This document shows, one piece after another, positions 25,140 through 34,273 of a DNA stretch of 39,570 nt. The notes under the pieces are model-generated. The model did not search any database. It had not been told where the DNA came from and saw only the letters and a list, made by a program, of their open reading frames with translations. The stretch is from Bacteroidota bacterium (GTDB lineage Bacteria; Bacteroidota; Ignavibacteria; Ignavibacteriales; Ignavibacteriaceae). The DNA lies in assembly GCA_021824565.1 (NCBI GenBank), contig JAKAKL010000107.1, forward strand, positions 1-39,570. Direction: 5' to 3'. The translations under genes and the position numbers were made by a program. Each line of letters begins with the position of its first letter. The first letter of the stretch is position 1.

Positions 25140-26345
25140 TTGAGCATAGTAGTTCAGAAATACGGCGGCAGCAGCGTTGCCGATGTAGATAAAATAAAAG
25201 CAATCGCCAAGAAAATTTGCGAGGTAAAGAAATCAGGCGACGATATTGTTGTTGTTGTATCTGCGATGGGAAAGACGACTGACTCATTAATTGAGCTTGC
25301 AAAATCTATTTCGCACGATCCGCAAAAACGCGAAATGGACATGCTTCTAAGTACAGGAGAGAGAATTACAATGTCTCTTCTATGTATAGCTCTGAATGAA
25401 TTAGGAATTGATTCAATTTCATTAACCGGATCGCAGGCTGGAATTATTACCAATGACCGTCATAACGATGCAAGAGTAATTGAGGTAAGACCGTTCAGAG
25501 TTTTAGATGAGCTTGCAAATGATAAAGTAGTTGTTGTTGGAGGATTCCAGGGAGTAAGCTACAAGAGAGATATTACGACTTTAGGCAGAGGCGGTTCGGA
25601 TACTTCTGCAGTTGCGCTGGCTGCCGGATTAAGCGCGGAAAGATGTGAGATCTATTCCGATGTGGACGGCGTTTATTCTGCCGATCCAGGCGTTGTAAAA
25701 GGTTCAATTCATCTGCCGGTGCTTTCTTACGAGATAATGCAGGAGATGAGCGAAGCCGGCGCTAAGGTTTTGAATGCTCAGGCGGTTCAGTTCGCAAAAG
25801 AAGCTAAGATAGCAATATACGCTAGAAAATCTTTTGGAGGAGAAAAGGAAACAATAGTAAGGCAAATGCCAGCGGGACTTTCAAAAGGAATTAAAGCAGT
25901 TGTTCATGAAAACGAAATCATCAGAGTGATATTATACGGGGGCAATGCTCAAAATAATCTTAATTCTTTGCTCGAATACCTAGAAGGAAAACAAATTAAA
26001 CTGAAGGAGCTAAACTACAGCTTAAATAATGATTCTTCGAGGTGTTCATTCCTAATTTCAGGCAAGAATATTCTAAACTGGAATACAATTAAAGAAGAAT
26101 TACTGATGCGCTACGGCAGTGAAATAAAAATAGAGCACGGCGTCGGAGCTGTCTCCTTAATTGGAGATGGAATTAATAGCGATAATTTTATTTTAAATGA
26201 GTCGATAAAAATACTTGAAAAATATTCAGTGAAAATATTCGGAGTTTCTATAACATCGTTTAGGATAACATTCCTATTATCTAACGATAAAGTAAAAGAG
26301 AGTGCTGCGATGCTTCACAAAAAATGGATCGAAGAAATTTCTTAA
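25140..26345 (+). CDS. Aspartate kinase, first of two tandem copies
   Basis: The 401-residue enzyme starts at a TTG (25140), 12 bp after dapH; the next residues [12 protein letters not shown] are the universal aspartokinase N-terminus, so the start is secure. Catalytic landmarks are [34 protein letters not shown] and [14 protein letters not shown]. Two ACT domains occupy the last 150 or so residues. Aspartokinase makes aspartyl phosphate, the entry to lysine, threonine, methionine and DAP. The C-terminal ACT half is clearly diverged from that of the second copy, which suggests different feedback ligands. Confidence 0.93.
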   Translation: MSIVVQKYGGSSVADVDKIKAIAKKICEVKKSGDDIVVVVSAMGKTTDSLIELAKSISHDPQKREMDMLLSTGERITMSLLCIALNELGIDSISLTGSQAGIITNDRHNDARVIEVRPFRVLDELANDKVVVVGGFQGVSYKRDITTLGRGGSDTSAVALAAGLSAERCEIYSDVDGVYSADPGVVKGSIHLPVLSYEIMQEMSEAGAKVLNAQAVQFAKEAKIAIYARKSFGGEKETIVRQMPAGLSKGIKAVVHENEIIRVILYGGNAQNNLNSLLEYLEGKQIKLKELNYSLNNDSSRCSFLISGKNILNWNTIKEELLMRYGSEIKIEHGVGAVSLIGDGINSDNFILNESIKILEKYSVKIFGVSITSFRITFLLSNDKVKESAAMLHKKWIEEIS

Positions 26346-26374
26346 ATTACTCAAAGGAAAAACTAAAAAGGAAA

Positions 26375-27565
26375 ATGAAAAACTTAATTGTCCAGAAATA
26401 CGGAGGGAGTTCGGTAGCTGATTCGGAAAAGCTAAAGAACGTGGCAAAGAAAATTGCAGCAAGAATTAAAAAGAACAATAAGCTTGTTGTTGTGGTTTCT
26501 GCTATGGGAAAGACAACGGATAACCTGATAAAACTTTCCAAAGAGATTTCAAGCAACCCTGTGCCGAGAGAGCTTGATATGCTGCTAACAACAGGTGAGC
26601 AGGTTTCAGCTTCATTGCTTGCAATAGCTCTTAATGAAATAGGTATAAAGAGTAAATCTTTGAATGCTTTTCAAGCAGAGATATTAACTACAGGAGATTT
26701 TAATCAAGCGCGAATAAAAAATCTTAAGGTGAAAAAGATAAAAGCGCTTCTTAAAGATTTTGATGCTATCATTGTAACAGGCTTCCAGGGAATTACAGAG
26801 GAAGGCGAGATAACAACACTTGGAAGAGGCGGTTCGGATACTTCCGCTGTTGCGCTTGCAGCGGCATTAAGCGCAAAGTGCGAAATATACAGCGACGTTG
26901 CCGGAATATATACAACCGATCCAAGGCTTCATCCGGCGGCGAAAAAATTAAAGAATGTTACTTACGATGAAATGCTTGAGATGTCGAGCCTTGGAGCAAA
27001 AGTACTCCACAGCAGATCGGTAGAAATAGCAAAGAAATTTGGAATAACAATTTATTGTGGTTCAACATTTTCAGACGAGGAAGGAAGTTATGTTATGAAA
27101 AAAAATATTGAGCAGCCGGTTGTTACAGGCTTAAGCGTAATGGATAATCAAACACAGGTAACTTTATCAAATCTGCCGCTGGATTATACTTTAGTCCATC
27201 AGATATTTGAGAAGGTAGCTAAAGAAGGTTTGAACGTTGATATGATCTCGGTTATAAGCAACGGAGGTTTAAATATTTCCTTTACGGTTATTGAGGACAA
27301 AAAGTCGCATATATCTAAAGCGCTTTCACAAATTCTTAAAGGGATGAAAGGATTGAACATTGATTACAGTTCAGGCTATTCAAAAATTTCTATTGTGGGG
27401 ATCGGCATGAAATCGAGCAGCGGTGTTGCTTCGAAATATTTTATGGCGCTTGAAGGAATCCCTGTAAAGCTTGTAACCACATCAGAAATTAAAATCTCTT
27501 GTCTTGTCGAAGAAAAATTTAAAGACAAAGCTGTTAAAGCATTAGTAGCTGCTTTTGAATTATAA
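26375..27565 (+). CDS. Aspartate kinase, second tandem copy
   Basis: I start at the ATG at 26375, 29 bp after the first aspartokinase and preceded by AAAAAGGAAA; it gives [16 protein letters not shown], aligned with the family N-terminus. The upstream in-frame ATG at 26324 would overlap the first copy and add a non-homologous tail. The product is 396 residues. It has [58 protein letters not shown] and two ACT domains ending in KLVTTSEIKISCLVEEKF, the lysine- or threonine-binding pattern of LysC. The close similarity of the catalytic halves points to an old tandem duplication. Confidence 0.93.
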   Translation: MKNLIVQKYGGSSVADSEKLKNVAKKIAARIKKNNKLVVVVSAMGKTTDNLIKLSKEISSNPVPRELDMLLTTGEQVSASLLAIALNEIGIKSKSLNAFQAEILTTGDFNQARIKNLKVKKIKALLKDFDAIIVTGFQGITEEGEITTLGRGGSDTSAVALAAALSAKCEIYSDVAGIYTTDPRLHPAAKKLKNVTYDEMLEMSSLGAKVLHSRSVEIAKKFGITIYCGSTFSDEEGSYVMKKNIEQPVVTGLSVMDNQTQVTLSNLPLDYTLVHQIFEKVAKEGLNVDMISVISNGGLNISFTVIEDKKSHISKALSQILKGMKGLNIDYSSGYSKISIVGIGMKSSSGVASKYFMALEGIPVKLVTTSEIKISCLVEEKFKDKAVKALVAAFEL

Positions 27566-27588
27566 TCATATTTAACACTGGAGAAATT

Positions 27589-28692
27589 ATTTCACCGAAG
27601 GAATTAAGACATACTCTGCATCAGAATCCGGAGCTGTCGTTTCATGAATTTGAGACGACGAAGCTATTAAAAAAAATAATCGAAGAATTGCCTGGCAGCA
27701 GTGTGCTTACAATTCACTCACCTTACAGAACAGGGATTCTTGTTGAATATAAAGTGAATGAAAAAGACTTTCTCTTGTTTAGAGCCGATATTGATGCTCT
27801 GCCAATTCACGAAGAAAATCAAATTGCTTTCAGATCAAAAAATAATTTCATGCATGCCTGCGGACATGACATTCACACTTCTATCCTTTATAATTTCTTG
27901 ATCCACGTTTTAGAAAATAAAATACAGCGGAATATTTTATTTCTGTTTCAGCCCGCAGAAGAAAGCGGCGGAGGAGCGATGGAATTTTTTAAGACCGGAA
28001 TCTTCGACAAGTTTAAAGTCAGCAATGCATTCGCACTTCACGTTACGGACGAATACCCGCAAGGCACAATAGCAAGTTCAAAAGGCGTGCTGTTCGCTTC
28101 TTCACTTGAAATAAATATCGACTTCAACGGCGTAAGCTCTCACGTCGCCTTTCCGCAGGAAGGGAAGAATGCCTTTAACGCTTTAAGATTATTTCTCGAT
28201 TCTGTAGAAAAAATTCCGAAAGATATTTCGGAGCCGTTTATTTTCGGCGCGGGGAAAATAGAAGCCGGTGAAATTAGAAATATAAATCCGGGTCATGCAA
28301 GAATTGAAGGAACGTTACGCTGCCTATCAAGAAATAAAACTCATAGCTTTTATAACAAGCTTCTGAATATCCTTGAAGGCGTTAAGACTGCAACTGGAGT
28401 TGATTATTCAGCTGAGAAAGGCGCGGATTATCCTGAAGTATTAATTGATGAAAAGCTTTTTGAAAAAGTAGTCCCGGCGTTATCTGGGAAATTTAATTTT
28501 ATTGATTGCGGTTATAAAATGACCGGCGAAGATTTCGGATATATTTCACATCAATATCCTTCTTTCATGTTCTGGCTTGGTACTTCCAACGGCGAGAAGT
28601 TCGGACTGCATAATCCAAAATTTCTTCCGGATGATTCTTTAATTGAATTGGGGAAGGAAGTTTTCGTTTCCATTCTGAAAGCAATTTCCTAA
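27589..28692 (+). CDS. M20-family amidohydrolase, probable N-acetyldiaminopimelate deacetylase, with apparent ATT start
   Basis: The family N-terminus is encoded as KELRHTLHQNPELSFHEFET from 27598, but no in-frame ATG, GTG or TTG precedes it; the first TTG (27688) would remove it. An ATT at 27589 lies five bases after a GGAG (27580-27583) and gives 367 residues. Metal-binding parts are HACGHDIHTS and QPAEESGGG, with the dimerisation domain in between and MTGEDFGY near the end. With dapH in the same operon, removal of acetyl from N-acetyl-LL-DAP is the likely role. It is convergent with rqcH, with a 5-bp gap. A sequencing error in a true ATG is the alternative to a rare start. Confidence 0.85.
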   Translation: MSPKELRHTLHQNPELSFHEFETTKLLKKIIEELPGSSVLTIHSPYRTGILVEYKVNEKDFLLFRADIDALPIHEENQIAFRSKNNFMHACGHDIHTSILYNFLIHVLENKIQRNILFLFQPAEESGGGAMEFFKTGIFDKFKVSNAFALHVTDEYPQGTIASSKGVLFASSLEINIDFNGVSSHVAFPQEGKNAFNALRLFLDSVEKIPKDISEPFIFGAGKIEAGEIRNINPGHARIEGTLRCLSRNKTHSFYNKLLNILEGVKTATGVDYSAEKGADYPEVLIDEKLFEKVVPALSGKFNFIDCGYKMTGEDFGYISHQYPSFMFWLGTSNGEKFGLHNPKFLPDDSLIELGKEVFVSILKAIS

Positions 28693-28697
28693 AACTT

Positions 28698-30329
28698 TTA
28701 TTCTTTATTCAGCATCTCGCATCCGGCAGGAATTTCCGGTTTGACAATTAAAACATCTTCCTTAAGCATGGCGACCTTGCCGGGTTCCATTCCTTTTTTC
28801 TTTACGACATATTTCTTCAGTGAATATGAAACCGGTGCAACGCCTGAAGTCTTTGCCTTGCTGTAAAAAGCAGCAAGTGCAGCAGCTTTTTTCAAAATGT
28901 TTTTAGGCACCGCTTCTTTTGTATTATCAACTCTCAACACAACGTGAGAACCGGAGACGCTTCGCGCATGGAACCAGTAATCGTTTTGTTTCGCAAATTT
29001 AGTAGTAAGTAAATCGTTGTTCGCGCTGTCCTTTCCTACAAAGACAGAATATTTTCCATCGATTACAAAGTTCCTAAATTTATTTTTGATGTCATCGGTC
29101 TGTTCATGCTGTTCGTTTGCGGGCATGTTAATTTCTTTCATTATGTTTTTTAAGTCTTCGGTTGTTGTTGATGCTGAAAAGATTTCTTTGCTCCTTTTCA
29201 GTTTATCTAATTTATTCGTCAGCGCCTTTATAAGTTCGCCGGCTCTTTCAAATTTATATCTCTCGGTTTTCGCTTTGCCGAAATAAGCTTCCGCATTTTG
29301 TCTCGGGGAGATAGTTTTGTCAATTTTAATCTCAACCGGTTTGTTGTCATCGTAAATATCCTCAAGCTTTATTTTATCGGCTCCTTTCCCGATGCTGTTA
29401 ATATTGATAAGAAGGAGGTTCGCAATTTTATTATACTCATCCTCTCTTGATTTCGACTGGAGAACGACATGGTAATTATTAAGCCGGTCTACAGTTTTTT
29501 CTATCTCCTTCTCAAGAAATTTGTCAATTTTATTTTTGAGATTTATAAAATTATTTTGATAATATTTTGTGCGAAGAAAATAAAGCATCGCTTCGTTTAC
29601 ATTATCAAATTCATTAATATCCTTTACATTACTTTTGGCAAATGTCTTAATAGATAATTTTTCTCTGCCAATCTCAGTATCATAATAAACAGCAATGTCC
29701 CCGGTGAATATTTCATCAATTATTCCGTCAAATATATTTTGTACTGAGTTATCCGCCGCATTTTCTCTTCTAAATTTTAATTCATTTAAAATATCTTTGC
29801 CGAGAAAAGGGAAATTCTTTTTCGCTTCAGCCAGATAATCAATTTCATTTGTAAGATTCAACTGGACTTCATTTTTTAAAGAAATAAATTTTGTATCATT
29901 TATCTCCGATCTTAATTTTGCGAGTGCCTGGCTGTTAATCTTTTTGAAGCTTTTCATATTGCCGGCGTTGTCAACTAATATGACATTAGAAAGATTTCCT
30001 CTTATAAAAAAATAAAGTGACGATGATTCCAATTTGATTTTTATTATTCTATCATGATCTGAAATTTCAAATGAGATTATTTTGGAAGGCAGATGTGTTT
30101 CAAAGAATTCAGCGGTATTTTTTTTCGCGCGAGTAAAAGATTCCCTTACAATCATATATTCAAAATTAGGCGCGGCAGAAACTTCTACAGCTTTTTTATC
30201 GCCATTATTACTTACTTCGAAAACCAGTTTATCTTTTTCCTGGGTATATGCAGAGTGAAGCGTATAATCTTTTAAAAGAGAATTGTTTTCGAGGATAAGA
30301 CGATTTAGAATAAAATAATTCTTGAACAT
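28698..30329 (-). CDS. rqcH: NFACT-family protein, RqcH (ribosome quality control)
   Basis: The 543-residue protein starts at an ATG with MFKNYFILNRLILE, the NFACT N-domain. It runs through a coiled-coil middle (EKTVDRLNNYHVVLQSKSRE, FERAGELIKALTNKLDKLKR) to the C-terminal NFACT-R domain: NDYWFHARSVSGSHVVLRVD and KTSGVAPVSYSLKKYVVKKK. RqcH binds obstructed 50S subunits carrying nascent chains and recruits tRNA-Ala to add C-terminal alanine tails. The usual GR-SN motif of the N-domain reads IRGNLSNVILVD here. Older databases call it fibronectin-binding protein A or DUF814. Confidence 0.87.
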   Translation of the reverse strand: MFKNYFILNRLILENNSLLKDYTLHSAYTQEKDKLVFEVSNNGDKKAVEVSAAPNFEYMIVRESFTRAKKNTAEFFETHLPSKIISFEISDHDRIIKIKLESSSLYFFIRGNLSNVILVDNAGNMKSFKKINSQALAKLRSEINDTKFISLKNEVQLNLTNEIDYLAEAKKNFPFLGKDILNELKFRRENAADNSVQNIFDGIIDEIFTGDIAVYYDTEIGREKLSIKTFAKSNVKDINEFDNVNEAMLYFLRTKYYQNNFINLKNKIDKFLEKEIEKTVDRLNNYHVVLQSKSREDEYNKIANLLLININSIGKGADKIKLEDIYDDNKPVEIKIDKTISPRQNAEAYFGKAKTERYKFERAGELIKALTNKLDKLKRSKEIFSASTTTEDLKNIMKEINMPANEQHEQTDDIKNKFRNFVIDGKYSVFVGKDSANNDLLTTKFAKQNDYWFHARSVSGSHVVLRVDNTKEAVPKNILKKAAALAAFYSKAKTSGVAPVSYSLKKYVVKKKGMEPGKVAMLKEDVLIVKPEIPAGCEMLNKE

Positions 30330-30429
30330 CTGGATAATTTACTTTCAAGTACACAGTGAATCCCTAAAACTTCTGAGAATGGATTTGCGTTTTTACATGA
30401 ATGACATATAAGGTTTTCAGAATTCACTC

Positions 30430-30460
30430 AAAAAAAAGAGCCGCGGCTCTATACCGCGGC
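30430..30460 (-). terminator. Rho-independent terminator of the peptide transporter gene
   Basis: The 7-bp GC stem GCCGCGG/CCGCGGC (30440-30446 and 30454-30460) with a seven-base loop is followed on the minus strand by CTCTTTTTTT. It lies about 50 bp past the transporter stop and before the rqcH start. Confidence 0.83.
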
Positions 30461-30512
30461 ATTAAATATTGAACAAAATATTTTTATAATCAATAAAATA
30501 TTATTACTGCTG

Positions 30513-31907
30513 TTATGAAACTCCGTGCATCATACTCAATAATTTCTTATAGAGGAAGAACAATATAATGGACGAAACGGCAGCCATAATTACAAATATC
30601 AAAAAGAAAGACGGAAGATCTTTAACCGCAAATCCAAGCAGATGATGAACTGTAATGGTACCGTCCTGGTTGATAGGATATAATGTGCTGAGCTGTCCAG
30701 CGAGCCAATCAGCAGCAGCATTAGCAAGGAACCAAACTCCCATAAGCAGCGACATAAATCTTGCCGGGGATAATTTTGTTACTACAGATAAGCCAATCGG
30801 GGAGAGGCATAATTCTCCAAAAGTATGAAACGAATATGCAAGCACAAGCCACATCGGACTTACCTTTACGCCCGTCTGCGCAATTCCTCCGCCTATAACC
30901 ATTACAACATATCCGAGCGCTAATATCATTAATCCCATCGACATTTTAAGAGGCGACGATGGCTCCATATCTTTCGTCCCGAGCTTTGTCCAGAGCGAAG
31001 CAAACACCGGCGCGAAAATAAAAATTATGATCGGGTTAACTGATTGGAAAAAACTTGCCGGGATTAAATAATTGCCAAGCCAGCTTATAACTCTATCGGT
31101 CTGCGACTCCGCAAAGAAAGTCAGCGAAACTCCGGCTTGTTCATAAGCAGCCCAGAAGAAAATAACGAAGAAAGAAACAATAAAGATAACAGCAATCCTT
31201 TCTTTTTCTATTTTAGTTAGAGGTTCTTCTTTAACATAATCCTTGCTCTTTTTATTTCTTGAAGTCGGAACCATTCCAACAGCTTTGCCGTCGGGCGTAA
31301 CGAGGTTTTTATTCTTACCTAAATAGAATGTAATAACGCCTATTATCATTCCTATTCCAGCCGATAGAAAGCCCCACTTAAAATCTGCCGGGTTGCCCGT
31401 ATCGCCGAGACCGCCGCAAACTAAAGGAGCTAAGAATGCTCCGAGATTTATTCCCATATAAAAGATCGTGAAAGCCGAATCACGCTTATGAATTTCTTCA
31501 TCGGGATAGAGCGAGCCGACCATAGTTGAAATATTCGGTTTGAAAAATCCGTTTCCTATAATTAACAAAGTCAGACCGAGTATAAAAAATATCTCTGCGA
31601 AGCCTTTGTTAGAATAAACCTGCCCGCTGAAGGCAAGCGCAAATTGTCCGGCAGCCATTACAAGCCCGCCGAATATAATAGAACGTCTGTTTCCCCAGTA
31701 TCTATCAGCTATATAACCGCCGAGAAGAGGAGTTAAATAAACAAGCCCTGTATAATATCCATATATAGAAGAGGTGAGTGAGTTGTCGTAAAGAAGTGCT
31801 TTGATCATGAAAAGTGAAAGGATTGCTCTATTGCCGTAATAACTAAAGCGCTCCCACATTTCAGTAAAGAAAAGAACATAAAGTCCTTTCGGATGCTGCT
31901 TAAACAT
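30513..31907 (-). CDS. POT/PTR2-family proton-coupled peptide transporter
   Basis: The 464-residue membrane protein has about 12-14 transmembrane helices. The N-terminal PKGLYVLFFTEMWERFSYYG holds the ExxERFxYYG proton/peptide motif of POT transporters, followed by GGYIADRYWGNRRSI and NGFFKPNISTMVGSLYPDEE. A long cytosolic loop (TPDGKAVGMVPTSRNKKSKD) splits the two halves. It imports di- and tripeptides driven by protons. GAGGTTCCTTA precedes the ATG. The third repeat array lies immediately upstream, in the divergent gap toward the MFS gene. Confidence 0.93.
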   Translation of the reverse strand: MFKQHPKGLYVLFFTEMWERFSYYGNRAILSLFMIKALLYDNSLTSSIYGYYTGLVYLTPLLGGYIADRYWGNRRSIIFGGLVMAAGQFALAFSGQVYSNKGFAEIFFILGLTLLIIGNGFFKPNISTMVGSLYPDEEIHKRDSAFTIFYMGINLGAFLAPLVCGGLGDTGNPADFKWGFLSAGIGMIIGVITFYLGKNKNLVTPDGKAVGMVPTSRNKKSKDYVKEEPLTKIEKERIAVIFIVSFFVIFFWAAYEQAGVSLTFFAESQTDRVISWLGNYLIPASFFQSVNPIIIFIFAPVFASLWTKLGTKDMEPSSPLKMSMGLMILALGYVVMVIGGGIAQTGVKVSPMWLVLAYSFHTFGELCLSPIGLSVVTKLSPARFMSLLMGVWFLANAAADWLAGQLSTLYPINQDGTITVHHLLGFAVKDLPSFFLIFVIMAAVSSIILFFLYKKLLSMMHGVS

Positions 31908-32023
31908 TAAGGAACCTCGTAAAATTTGTTTACAATAATTGGAGGTAAAAATATGGTATTATTTTTTCTTTTCATAATAAAGATTAGCAAGTTTAGGAGA
32001 TGCATCATCACGTCGGATTTTTA

Positions 32024-32385
32024 TGTTTTAATGTAAGACTGGAAAATGTCTTTGCAAGTTTTAAAAATTCAATTGTAAGTTACGAAGAAGTCTTTGCAAG
32101 TTCCGAAAATTCAATTGTAACTCTCCCGCTGTTCAATTGTTAAAGGCATCATACTCATTGCAGCTTCTGAAGGAGTTATTGCAGGTATAAAAGATTCAAT
32201 TGTAGGTTCCGAAGTATCAATTGTAAACAATCCCGTTCTCATTGCAAGACCCGGAGAACTCATTGCAGCTTTTAAATAATGTATTGTAAATAGTTGATCA
32301 AGTCTTTGCAGGTTTCAAACAATGCATTGTAAGCGATCAATCAAACATCGCTAATGTTGAGCGAGCGTTTGCAGAAGCAGACATA
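32024..32385. repeat. Degenerate tandem array, 21-bp period, YATTGYA core (array 3)
   Basis: The TTG (or its variant base triplet) of a YATTGYARG-like core recurs at 32031, 32052, 32073, 32094, 32115, 32137, 32158, 32179, 32200, 32221, 32242, 32263, 32284, 32306, 32327, 32348 and 32369. These are 17 units, with every step 21 bp except two of 22. Typical units read TTGCAAGTTCCGAAAAT and TTGTAGGTTCCGAAGTA; TTGC and TTGT forms partly alternate. The rest of each unit is variable. The array fills most of the divergent gap between the peptide transporter and the MFS exporter. I see no stable hairpin within units and no frame worth calling. Confidence 0.88.
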
Positions 32386-32547
32386 TAATTTCCCTAAAAG
32401 CGGTAATCGTTCGCAAAAAATTTACCATTCTTCCGTGGGAATGCAAATATCTTTTCAATATTTTCGTTTGACCAAGCATCGCTGAAATCACTTTATTTTT
32501 TAGATTAAGATTACTTTTTCAGTGATGAAGTTTTTATTTTTGCGCAT

Positions 32548-33789
32548 ATGGAATATACACTGGATAAAACAGGCGTCTACGCATCTCTAAAGATAAAAGA
32601 TTTTCGATGGTTTGTATCAGCTCGTTTTGTATTAACATTTGCTATCCAGATGCAGTCTGTCATTGTCGGCTGGCAGATATACCAGTTGACTCACGATGCT
32701 TTGTCTCTTGGTTTGATCGGGCTGTCGGAGGCAATTCCATTTCTAAGTATTTCATTATTTGCGGGACATGCGGCAGATCGAATAAAGCGGAAGAAAATTA
32801 TTCTTCTTGCTAACGCAGCATATATATTCAGCGCTGCAGCGCTATTACTTGTTTCAACTGAGTATAAAATTATCCTTTCTACTCACGGCGTTTTTCCAAT
32901 TTATATTATAATAATTATCTCTGGCTTAACGCGCGGTTTTATGTCGCCCGCACAAGGAGCGTTTGTCGCACAGCTCGTTCCAAGAAAATTATTCGGCAAT
33001 GCATCTACATGGAACAGTCTTGCATGGCAGACTGCGGAAGTAGTCGGACCAGCGACAGGAGGACTGGTTTACGGTTTCTTTGGCGTAGGCAGCGCATACA
33101 CAATCGTTGCAATTATGAGCGTTATCGGTCTCATTCTTTTTTCATCTGTAAAAGACAAGCCTTTGCCGGAACGAAAATCGGATGAAACAATTTGGCAAAG
33201 CCTTTCGGAGGGATTAAAGTTTGTTTTCCAAAATCAGATAATACTAAGCGCAATTACGCTCGATATGTTTGCCGTATTTTTCGGTGGCGCCGTGTCTGTT
33301 CTTCCGATCTTTGCGGATCGTGTTTTACACGCAGGCGCTAAAGGCTTAGGACTGTTAAGGGCTGCTCCTGCTGTAGGCGAAATAATCATGTCTATAATTC
33401 AAGTTAATAAACCAATGTTCAAGAATGCCGGGCGTAATCTATTAGTTTGCGTTTTCGGGTTTGGCGTTTCAATTATTCTGTTTGCAGTCTCAAAGGATTT
33501 TTATCTTTCTATGCTTTTACTTTTTGCCAGCGGATTATTCGACAATGTAAGTGTAATTATCCGTGCGACAATAATTCAATTATTTACTCCGGATGAAATG
33601 CGCGGTCGTGTTTCCGCTGTTAACGGAATCTTTATTGGCTCTTCTAATGAACTCGGCTCATTTGAATCAGGCTTAGCTGCAAAGCTTATGGGATTGGTTC
33701 CTTCTGTTATTTTTGGAGGGACAATGACTTTAATAGTTGTGGCAGCAGTTAGAAGTTTTGCTCCAAAGTTAAAAACACTTCAAATGTAA
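32548..33789 (+). CDS. MFS transporter of the EntS-like (MFS_3) group
   Basis: The 413-residue protein has 12 predicted transmembrane helices. The N-terminus LKIKDFRWFVSARFVLTFAI leads to the first helix pair, and GHAADRIKRKKIILLANAAY is the A-motif-like loop between helices 2 and 3. Later come RKLFGNASTWNSLAWQTAEV, VGPATGGLVYGFFG and FTPDEMRGRVSAVNGIFIGS, typical of EntS/MFS_3 exporters of siderophores or drugs. The substrate cannot be inferred. The lipoprotein gene follows after 31 bp on the same strand and may be co-transcribed. Confidence 0.88.
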   Translation: MEYTLDKTGVYASLKIKDFRWFVSARFVLTFAIQMQSVIVGWQIYQLTHDALSLGLIGLSEAIPFLSISLFAGHAADRIKRKKIILLANAAYIFSAAALLLVSTEYKIILSTHGVFPIYIIIIISGLTRGFMSPAQGAFVAQLVPRKLFGNASTWNSLAWQTAEVVGPATGGLVYGFFGVGSAYTIVAIMSVIGLILFSSVKDKPLPERKSDETIWQSLSEGLKFVFQNQIILSAITLDMFAVFFGGAVSVLPIFADRVLHAGAKGLGLLRAAPAVGEIIMSIIQVNKPMFKNAGRNLLVCVFGFGVSIILFAVSKDFYLSMLLLFASGLFDNVSVIIRATIIQLFTPDEMRGRVSAVNGIFIGSSNELGSFESGLAAKLMGLVPSVIFGGTMTLIVVAAVRSFAPKLKTLQM

Positions 33790-33820
33790 AAAAATTGTTA
33801 AATAAAATCAGGAGACTTTT

Positions 33821-34273
33821 ATGAAATATATTGTAATATCTTTATTAATATTATTTGCCGGCTGCAACCCGGGTTCTAATAATGTAATCTCAAACTCAAG
33901 CCAAAGCCAGCAGGTGAATATTAATTTCGGTGTTATGCAAAACTTATATTATTACATACCTGACAGCACCCGGGTTCTATTTTATGCTGTAAATAATTCT
34001 GATTGCACCGTAAGATTATTACCAACGGACACATCCGGAATATTCATTCTCCAAACTCAAAACAATAATGCATGGACGGACGTTAAAGAGATAATAAGAA
34101 TGGACAGTCCGTATTTAAGTCTGCAAAGCAGACAAACATATTATGATTCGCTATATATTCCGCAGCCCGGAACATATAGAGTAAGAGCGTTAACATCAAA
34201 AATTTGCGATAGCGGGAATTATCCAGACACTTTATATTCGACTATATTTTATGTTCTGACACAAACAAAATAG
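33821..34273 (+). CDS. Small lipoprotein of unknown function
   Basis: The protein has 150 residues with a clear lipobox LFAGC (Cys15) after a short hydrophobic signal. Then comes a Ser/Asn/Gln-rich tether (NPGSNNVISNSSQSQQ) and a beta-rich domain of about 110 residues (YYIPDSTRVLFYAVNNSDCT, IPQPGTYRVRALTSKICDSG). The domain recalls immunoglobulin-like surface modules with PGTYRVR near the end; two cysteines could form a disulfide. No specific function can be given. A good AGGAGA precedes the ATG. Confidence 0.75.
   Translation: MKYIVISLLILFAGCNPGSNNVISNSSQSQQVNINFGVMQNLYYYIPDSTRVLFYAVNNSDCTVRLLPTDTSGIFILQTQNNNAWTDVKEIIRMDSPYLSLQSRQTYYDSLYIPQPGTYRVRALTSKICDSGNYPDTLYSTIFYVLTQTK

Noticed and set aside
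26324-26374. Upstream ATG start for the second aspartokinase
   Set aside because: It overlaps the first aspartokinase and adds 17 residues that do not match the family; the ATG at 26375 has a ribosome binding site and the correct N-terminus.
27688-27690. TTG start for the M20 deacetylase
   Set aside because: It would delete the conserved RHTLHQNPELSFHEFET segment, which is clearly encoded upstream in the same frame.
1195-32385. TIGR (tandem interspaced guide RNA) arrays with a Tas protein
   Set aside because: The two-part unit is suggestive, but no Nop-domain Tas gene is present. Array 2 has almost no spacer-like variation. It is kept only as a loose analogy.
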